The notes under the pieces: generated by a model | What the model was told of the DNA's origin: nothing | The model's input: only the letters and a program-made list of their open reading frames with translations | The model's database searches: none | Position numbers and translations under genes: made by a program | Part shown: positions 57,141 to 64,000 of the stretch, one piece after another | Layout: every line of letters begins with the position of its first letter | Numbering within the stretch: position 1 is the stretch's first letter | Assembly: GCA_014338405.1 (NCBI GenBank) | Contig: JTDE01000232.1 | Span: 217,264 to 281,263 of the forward strand | Direction of reading: 5' to 3' | DNA: 64,000 nt | From: Paragonimus skrjabini miyazakii | Taxonomy: Eukaryota > Platyhelminthes > Trematoda > Plagiorchiida > Troglotrematidae

Positions 57141-60100
57141 AGCTGTAGCAATGGCGTAATCCGGCTATGAGGATACCTTGGGAATGGACTTGACCAAAAA
57201 GACAGTCTGAATGTGAAAACTGAAGACAAAAGTGAATGACGTCCAAGTTACATCAGCTCCTTGCTTGTGTACAGTTAGTAAGTGTACAAAACGAAATGAG
57301 GAAAAGTGTAAACCGGTCTTTTGGGCTCCCTGATGTTTGAAATCAACGAATGAACCTCGGCAAAATAGTAACACTAGAGAAGGAAAAAAAGAACACTTAG
57401 ATAAGAAGATGGGAAGTACTAGAGGCAACAAAATAACCTCAACAAAAGAACTTAGATTCACAGATTCAAACTTTGTCTGCGTGCTAATTGAAGCTGAAAT
57501 GTGACTGGTACCGTATGTGACTGAAAAAACGTCGAACAGGGTGGCTAACTGTAATATGCGTTACGTATTGCTTAGCATAAGGGTTGTGTTCCCGGTTGTA
57601 CTTTTCTCCAGTGTATCTTACACCATCTTCTTCATATGCTTCTGGTTCGGGCAAACCTACGAACAGCATGTGACCAACAAAATGACACCCTAGCAAGAAC
57701 AAGCAGCTGTATAAACCGAATGATCAATGATAAATTTCTTGCAGTCAACATACTAATCGTGAGGGTTTATATTGGATCTTACCTTGGTTACGCGCTCAGT
57801 TGCTTGACCCAAACCGAGAAATAAAAAAGAGGCGCGGCTGCACTGTTTATTGGTCGAGCGAGACTAGGCAACAGAGGCCCTAAATTTATAAGACAAAACT
57901 ATTACCATAGATGGCCGACAGAAATATAGCGAACCAAATGAGACACTCATATATGGCAGTCAGGGAGTCAGAGCAAATCACGTTACAGGGGGCGTCAGAA
58001 GGCAAGGCGAGAAAAAACAGTTCGGATAACGCATAGGCGTTCGACCGCACACCTACAATCTGATTGGCTGTGGGACCAAACAACCACCCACGACCATACC
58101 ATCCGAGCTGGGCCGGCCGATCGATGTGGCGTGACGCGTCCTGGTTGTCTCGTTAGGAGATGCGCCTCCTAATAGTTTATTAGTTTTGCAGATATTCCAG
58201 CCAGCTGAGAATATGACATTTTTACGCGAAGTCGTCAGTTCTAGAACGTCATAGTGCATTACCAAATTCTTAGTAATTACAGAAAATGGCAAGAATTCAG
58301 GATTAATCGCAAAATAGCATTTTCAACCTCTACGCTGTAGCGCAATTGTAGTCACACAAAATATCGTTGGCATGAAAGAGTAGACGCATCAGGACTTCTA
58401 CGTACGGAATGGAACAGTGAACGCAATCGCAGCTCGACTCCGACGAAGATACTAATCAATTGTAGAGGTACTTCAACGAGTCATGCAACACTTGAACGAA
58501 GCGAAAGAGAATGACAAATAAGGGTAAAAATAATTTAGTTTTGAACTCGTGTTCAACCGAGAATAATAGTACAAACAAGTCCGTTTTGGAAGTTAATGTC
58601 AATATGCATAGGTGGGAATAGGCATTAATGGGTTAGACATAACTTGGACAAAACACAGTGAATCATACAGCTTTATCTAAAAATACAGGCAGATTATATT
58701 AAACGTTACATCCGCCAGCCTTACGAAAAAACAATAAGCGCAACGTAATTCATGACGTTCAAGCCTAAGCTAACATTTCAGAACGACCGGTTTTGCACTC
58801 GCTTGAACTAACCAGATATGTAAAGGGAAGCAGAACGAGGTTAGAACCGTAGACTGTTGCACGTTACCAACTAATTGTTTCTAGCCACACGGCTATTGGT
58901 CTCAGAGGCGTCGCTTCTGACGGAGTGACTCAGATTTGGTGGATGACTTGCCAATGCTTCACTGTTGTAAGTTACAGCTCTCGTGGTTGTAGTCAATGGG
59001 ATCAACAGTTCTTATTCAATCCAACGGGGTTGTGAAAGACGACACGGGTTGTCCCAACTATAAGCGAAGTTCATGGAGTTGGTGGCGGAATGAAAGTGTT
59101 TGGCTAATAAAACTAGGGTTGATGGGTCAATAAAAGAACGAAACTGGTCATAAAGTTTCGGTTTGAGAATGCCCATGAGGAAAAATTACATAACTGCAAC
59201 CCTGAACTACCATGATCAGAATCAGGGGAAATTAGGGATGAGGTGAATTGTGCTCATCAAAATCAACGGTAGGCTAGTAAGTCACGTTTAAACAGCAATA
59301 AGCAAACAATACTCATTGTGTACAAGCGAGTCAATTTCGATCTTCCTATTCTCTCGTTTGCAACGTCAATCGGAGGTCATATTCGAACAAGTAAGAGACA
59401 GGACATTGTCTGGGTTTCTCAGACGACTGATTGGCAGGTCGTGATCTAATCATTGGGGTTATGTTAAGCTGAACAGCACATGATTCTCAGCTACCAAATC
59501 ACTTACTCAGAGCACTGTGACAGCGGTTGATGACAAGCGATAATGAGTGGTTCATTAATATGACTAAGTAATGGACACGAACCGAAAACGTATCCAAAAA
59601 GTATGCTACCAGACGACTTCAACTCCGAGTAGATGCGACAACTCTATCTCGACCGACTTACGATGCACTCTAACTATAAGTGTTTCAGGTGGAAGGGAGT
59701 GAAATAAAAACATATAATAAAAGAGGATAAGTGGAGTTTCGTGCATATCCCAGTTATGCCGATACCACCATAAAAACAAGTCACTTACAGTATCCAGTAT
59801 TAACCGAAATGTCAACCAGGGGCGCGAAAGACACTTTGATGAAGCGTGTTTACTGAACCATTTAATTAAAAATAATTAATTAAAAATGTATGCCAAAATG
59901 ACGAGAAAAGGACGACCGAACTATGTATAGAACTGTCATCGTCTTACAGCTGTATATATCAACGCGATTCCAGCTACCCTATTTAACCGACCTCGCCCGT
60001 GGAAGGATAAGCCACCCATCAGACTTTTAGGTACTGCAGAACAGTGATCCAATATCCAATTATAATAACCTATTAGATCGCGACTAGCCGATTTCACCAT

Positions 60101-60560
60101 CAAGTTATCAGGTAACAATAACCAGGAAATATGAGATGAAGGCTATTTGGGTTACGAGGACAGAGAAGGCCATATTTAGTGAGCCCAACAGCAACGTTTC
60201 TAGGTGACACCTTGACAGGGTCCCTATGCCAGTGAAACTAGAGAAGCAAAATGTGGAAAGCGGAACATCTTCATATTCACTTAAAGACCTCTATGAGCAG
60301 TCTTTAATATAGGGGACCAAATTTGAACAAACTCTTTGAGAGAAAGTAATAGTGGTGAAAACGTGAATCTTAGTTAGGCGGATTCGTTGATTACAATTTG
60401 GCGGCAGAAGATTGTAAATTTGAAAGAACAAGGAGTCTGGTGTCATACGGCACAAATGATCACTGATGAGCACGATACCAAAAGACCGTCCAGAGACAAA
60501 CTTTTGTGGGATGTTAATACCGATCAGCCCAAACGGAATTCAGCGATTCACTGAAAATCA
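57141..60560. other. non-coding, nothing recognised
   Basis: No recognisable motif or shared repeat on either strand. Confidence 0.4.
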
Positions 60561-60574
60561 GGTGGTGGTGGAGA

Positions 60575-60805
60575 CTGTGAGCATAAGCTAATTCGCGAAC
60601 CAATAGATAACAGCATGGCCGGAGTTCTAGTCTTGGCAGTGGCGAGGATATGCACTACTGACGAGCTAAAATAAGAGCGAAACTCGAGTATAGTGCTTCG
60701 TTTCGAAAGGGGCCGATTGGAACGTCTATGGGAATGCGACAGCTGTGATCAATTGTGGGTGATGTTCAATCTATATGAAAAACCAAAATCCCCTAATACT
60801 CATTA
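60575..60805 (+). mobile_element. hammerhead repeat, copy G
   Basis: Diverged head, then TTCTAGTCTTGGCAGTGGCG (end of the tRNA-like part), the ribozyme (60652-60696) and a well-conserved tail with GGGGCCGATTGGAACGTCTA, ATGGGAATGCGACAGCTGTG and GATGTTCAATCTATATGAAA. It ends near CTAATACTCAT. The tail is closest to copy A. Confidence 0.78.
60652..60696 (+). ncRNA. hammerhead ribozyme, copy G
   Basis: GCACTA, CTGACGA, weakened stem II (GCTAA against AGAGC, three pairs left), GAAA, CTCGAG, GTA, TAGTGC. Core and stem I are intact, and the ACTCGAGT palindrome is kept. It uses the GTA triplet like copy A. Confidence 0.75.
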
Positions 60806-61034
60806 ACACTCTAGATATTAAGCGAACAATGTGGATGAAACTAATGACTGTGTGACTGATCACTCACGTAATATTGGGCCAAACAAATACAGAATGCCAT
60901 TTTGATCAGAAAATAGCAGTAGTAGGGCGACTCTAGCTCATGAAGAAATGAACAATCAGACAGCAAGCCTAAGCCTACGTTAGGAAATGTTATTGGATTG
61001 ATTTTGCGTTCATAACAAGGAGTAAGGTCGACAA

Positions 61035-62450
61035 TTTGCAACTACAAACCTCTGATGGATTCACCAATACAGACGCAGAAATAGTCAACGCCCTAGGCGA
61101 ATAGTACGTAAATGTTCATACTTACAAAACAAAAGTGACTTTTGAGCGCATAGGCAGCAACTTAACTGACTCACTCTGAATTTCAGTGTCACAAGTCAGA
61201 ATAAAATTAGAGAAAAAGATTAACCCACAAATCACCCTGTACAAACTTGATATCCCCTATCGTCTTGAATTTGCTGATTACTCGCGATGTTTAGACGAAG
61301 GTTGCAGACACAGAATTATTCATAGACATGGCTTATTTTGATTTTTACAAAGCTTTTGATAAGGTTGACCATCCCGTCATTGCGACAACTGAATAGTTAT
61401 GACCTTGAGCGCTTACGCACCTGGTTAGAGGAGTATGTGAATGAACATAGATTCAACGTCAAGGAGAACAGACAGTTGTCAGAGTGGTTCTTAGTCAACG
61501 GCGGCGTTCCGCAAGGATCAAACTTAGGACCCTCGTTATTCATTCTTTCCGTTCTTGAACTACTCAGTATAGTCAATTCGTCAGTGACACAAAGCTCTGA
61601 CAAGTTCTAGAGTGACCGGAGGCGTGGTGATTTGCAAGACGACTTGGACTATCTAAACCAGTGGTCCATAAAAAAGAACTTTCCATTCAATGTCAACAAG
61701 TATAAAGTCGTGCCCATTCGCCAACAAAGTCGCACTGCCTAATAAATTGGCAACACAGCTGTTTGTGCCAGCATGCGAACAAGACCCGGGGACTGTAGTG
61801 ACAGAGTTTGAGTCTGTCCACGAATTGTGCTGCCATGGCCAAAAAAACCACAAATAATCCTAAACCTTTTAGGAATAATTTGTGAAACATTCCACCCTGG
61901 AGTGTTTCGCACTATGTTCGCCTCCATCATCCACCCACAACTGGAAACGAACATACGGGTCCGTAATCTTTATCTTTAGGAAGATTTGACACTTATTGAA
62001 AGTGTTCAGAGACGGGTCACTAGAATAGTTATGGGGTTCAGGAAAATCATCTATCCGGAGCGACTGGCATAATCAGGTCATTTCTCAGTTACTAACATAT
62101 ATCTCAAGGGAGGCCTAATTCTTATTTACAAGTTACTCCACACCCCGGGTCATCTACTGGCACATCTTCTCACACCAAATAAGGATGAACATTTAAGAGG
62201 TTACTCGTTGAAACTGAGTAATGGAACAGGACAGTCATTCTGCAGACAAAGCTACTTCACAATTAGGATATGTTCGCATTGGAACACTGTCCAACTTTGT
62301 GGTCACGGCTGAATCGGTCAAGATTTAAAAATATCACGTGGTCGGCGCACACGTGAGAAACAACCCGCACTGTAAGTTTCCTAGCTTCTATACTAGCTCA
62401 ATCTCACAGATCACCGAATGTGCATGTTTGACAGAATATTGTCTAAGTGT
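61035..62450 (+). mobile_element. CR1-like LINE, partial, decayed
   Basis: Runs from the endonuclease-RT linker to the C-terminal region: SDGFTNTDAEIVNALGE (about 61053), ISVSQVRIKLEKKI (about 61186), the RT core (61328-61640), and ESVQRRVTRIVMGFR with LILIYKLLHTPGH near 62000-62140, ending in a short decayed C-terminus. No 5' endonuclease was identified and the exact 3' end is unclear. A jockey-type LINE is the main alternative. Confidence 0.78.
61328..62440 (+). pseudogene. CR1-like reverse transcriptase, broken
   Basis: MAYFDFYKAFDKVDH (61328) is motif A with its aspartates. After a frameshift, LSEWFLVNGGVPQGSNLGPS (61476-61535) is motif B. Where motif C should read FADDxKL, the other frame reads FVSDTKL, so one catalytic aspartate is gone. 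Further on are LDYLNQWSIKKNFPFNVNK, FASIIHPQLET and ESVQRRVTRIV, the thumb and C-terminal blocks of this LINE group. Confidence 0.8.
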
Positions 62451-62954
62451 GTTTTGCTGTTGAAATGATTGCAGCCGGCAGCTTCATTGAATTTGCCTTT
62501 TTAGTTCTGTTCACTTTCTATCTACGCCTATAAAACGTCCAACACAATTTTCCACCGATCCGCACAGAGAGAGGAACGTACATGCAAAGATCTCTTTTCT
62601 TCTCTTGAAACGACCTACGAACCTACGAATAAGTCTGCATAGCAGATAGGTGACGCTACCTGGTTGCCCACAAACAAGCAGTAACAAATAACTCATTACT
62701 GGTATCTCGACTTTTCGTAAAGAAGAGCTCAATAAAACAATGGTTTTCGTACAGGCAAATAGTTGCTTAGCAGGAAGATAATTGGCCTTTTTAGTTTTCT
62801 TGGTTTTCAAGCTGATTCAATCAATGGGTTTGAAATTAGCCACCGGAAATTATTCTAATAACATTTTGTCAGCTGTCTAATGACAAAAATTTCACAATAT
62901 AAAATTTTGAAGACATTGATGATGTTGTTTGTAGCACAGGGATTTAGATATTGG
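62451..62954. other. non-coding, nothing recognised
   Basis: A 99-codon minus-strand frame (62511-62810) has no recognisable motif. Confidence 0.4.
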
Positions 62955-63149
62955 GATGTTCGCCGAGCTTGACATTTAGGTTGCAAACGTTTCATAACCA
63001 AACGAGGTGACATTATCACAGAATAAGTGTTTCAGCGTATAGTTTTTGAGCGTGGGGTCAAACCTATATACTAACACTTACGCATAGATAATGTCACTTC
63101 GTTTGGTGATGAAACGTTTGAAACCTAAATGTCAAATTCGGCGAACATC
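62955..63149. repeat. long inverted repeat, foldback or MITE-like
   Basis: Arms 62955-63017 and 63087-63149 are 63-bp reverse complements with 5 mismatches (92% identity), around a 69-bp centre. Each arm runs from GATGTTCGCCGA at the outer end through GACATTTAGGTT and AAACGTTTCAT to GTGACATTATC at the inner end. No coding sequence and no clear target-site repeat were found. Confidence 0.88.
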
Positions 63150-64000
63150 ACAACACCCTATTTTGAAGGCTATCGGCAAAGTTGGACCCTCTACCATTTT
63201 GTAGAACTTAAGGAACTAGGATCTCAGAGGACCGTCGCTCATGCCCCTCGAAGACCGGCTAACTGAGGGTACGTTCAGCGTTAAGCCGGCAGTAGACAGA
63301 CAGACTTGTTTCTTACCATGCTAGGTCCCGCAATGTTCGGTCTATTTCTCTTAAGCGTACTAAACCTTGTCAGATCACCAATGTTGCGTTGAGCCGATGA
63401 AAAAAAAAACTGATAAAATCCAACGTATCAGAAGGATGAAAACCCCTACATAAAGACATGAACTGCATAGGAGAACGTTTCAAGTACAGTCACCTTACAG
63501 CCAAAGTGAACAAGTTAAAAGTTATGGATTGTCGTCATCAAGATTGGGTTGAGTGTCACACCGGTAATATTATGCGAACCATCTATGTTCGCGAACAAGG
63601 TCTAGGGAAAGGCTGAGTGACTAATCATGTTTGTCTGTAAACTGTACTGCGTTGACATTAAACTGCCCAGAAAGGATTCGTGGGAATTTCAATTCTGAAG
63701 CCGTCTCCAGGATATTCACATTCTTAATCCACCACCACATACACGCGAATAGACGGGCTTGTTTCCCGTACCTAAACAGTGACGCCAGTGTAGTAAAACG
63801 CACGAATGAAAATCATCGATGGCTGGAAAATCCCATACGGTGTCAATCAGCAATACATTACGTGCACCTGAAAGAGGACCAGCTCTACAGTATGCCGGAT
63901 CATCCACCAGCGTATCTTTTTCTACGGTTACCAAGCAAGAATGAACAAATAGGATATGGTTTACAGAAGCCACAGAACACCAGACGGGCAGGGTGTTCAG
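63150..64000. other. non-coding, nothing recognised
   Basis: Two overlapping minus-strand frames (63621-63803 and 63716-63973, 85 codons) show no family motif. Confidence 0.4.

Overview
The window looks like a gene-free, repeat-rich stretch of a large eukaryotic genome, most likely a flatworm and probably a trematode. The evidence for that is indirect. The DNA is AT-rich, and every open frame is short and broken (longest about 160 codons). All recognisable coding sequence is decayed retroelement. The mix of families also fits flatworm genomes: RTE-like, CR1-like and R2-like LINEs, Penelope-like elements, Gypsy-type LTR elements and a hammerhead-bearing tRNA-like repeat. No host exon, tRNA or rRNA gene, or CRISPR array was seen. 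One 100-N scaffold gap lies at 25969-26068.

Layout. 3.0-4.4 kb: 3' half of an RTE-like LINE, with further copies of its 3' tail at 18.9-19.1 kb and 47.95-48.0 kb. 4.5-4.8 kb: first hammerhead repeat. 9.70-10.41 kb: a short insertion with two direct copies of a second hammerhead-like motif and 13-bp target-site repeats. 10.6-11.9 kb: Penelope-like remnant. 12.9-13.05 kb: zinc-knuckle remnant. 21.1-21.4 kb: GC-rich internal duplication. 24.15-24.76 kb: two hammerhead repeats in inverted orientation. 24.9-25.7 kb (minus): R2-like LINE. 27.2-27.6 kb (minus): probable Gypsy RNase H. 30.5-30.7 kb: diverged hammerhead repeat. 35.8-35.95 kb: inverted pair of the second motif. 40.1-40.7 kb: Gypsy reverse transcriptase. 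43.7-44.2 kb (minus): hammerhead repeat next to a second Penelope-like element at 44.6-46.2 kb, which keeps a GIY-YIG-type end. 47.8-52.0 kb: nearly full-length RTE-like LINE with endonuclease and reverse transcriptase. 56.35-57.14 kb: diverged copies of both hammerhead families and a lone tRNA-like head. 60.6-60.8 kb: another hammerhead repeat. 61.0-62.45 kb: CR1-like LINE. 62.96-63.15 kb: long inverted repeat.

The most interesting content is the hammerhead repeat family, with seven ribozyme-region copies here. The best copies have all the parts of a type I hammerhead: the CUGANGA box, stem II, GAAA, a GUC or GUA cleavage triplet and a 6-bp stem I. Stem III is only the self-complementary octamer ACUCGAGU, which suggests the ribozyme works as a dimer. 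Just upstream is a tRNA-like A box and B box, 33 nt apart. One copy carries what looks like a unit-to-unit junction, as expected of a tandem or circular template. A second family has a shorter variant of the same layout. One of its insertions carries two units 583 bp apart between 13-bp target-site duplications. Together these point to non-autonomous hammerhead (retrozyme-like) elements, probably mobilised by the Penelope-like or LINE machinery whose remains surround them.
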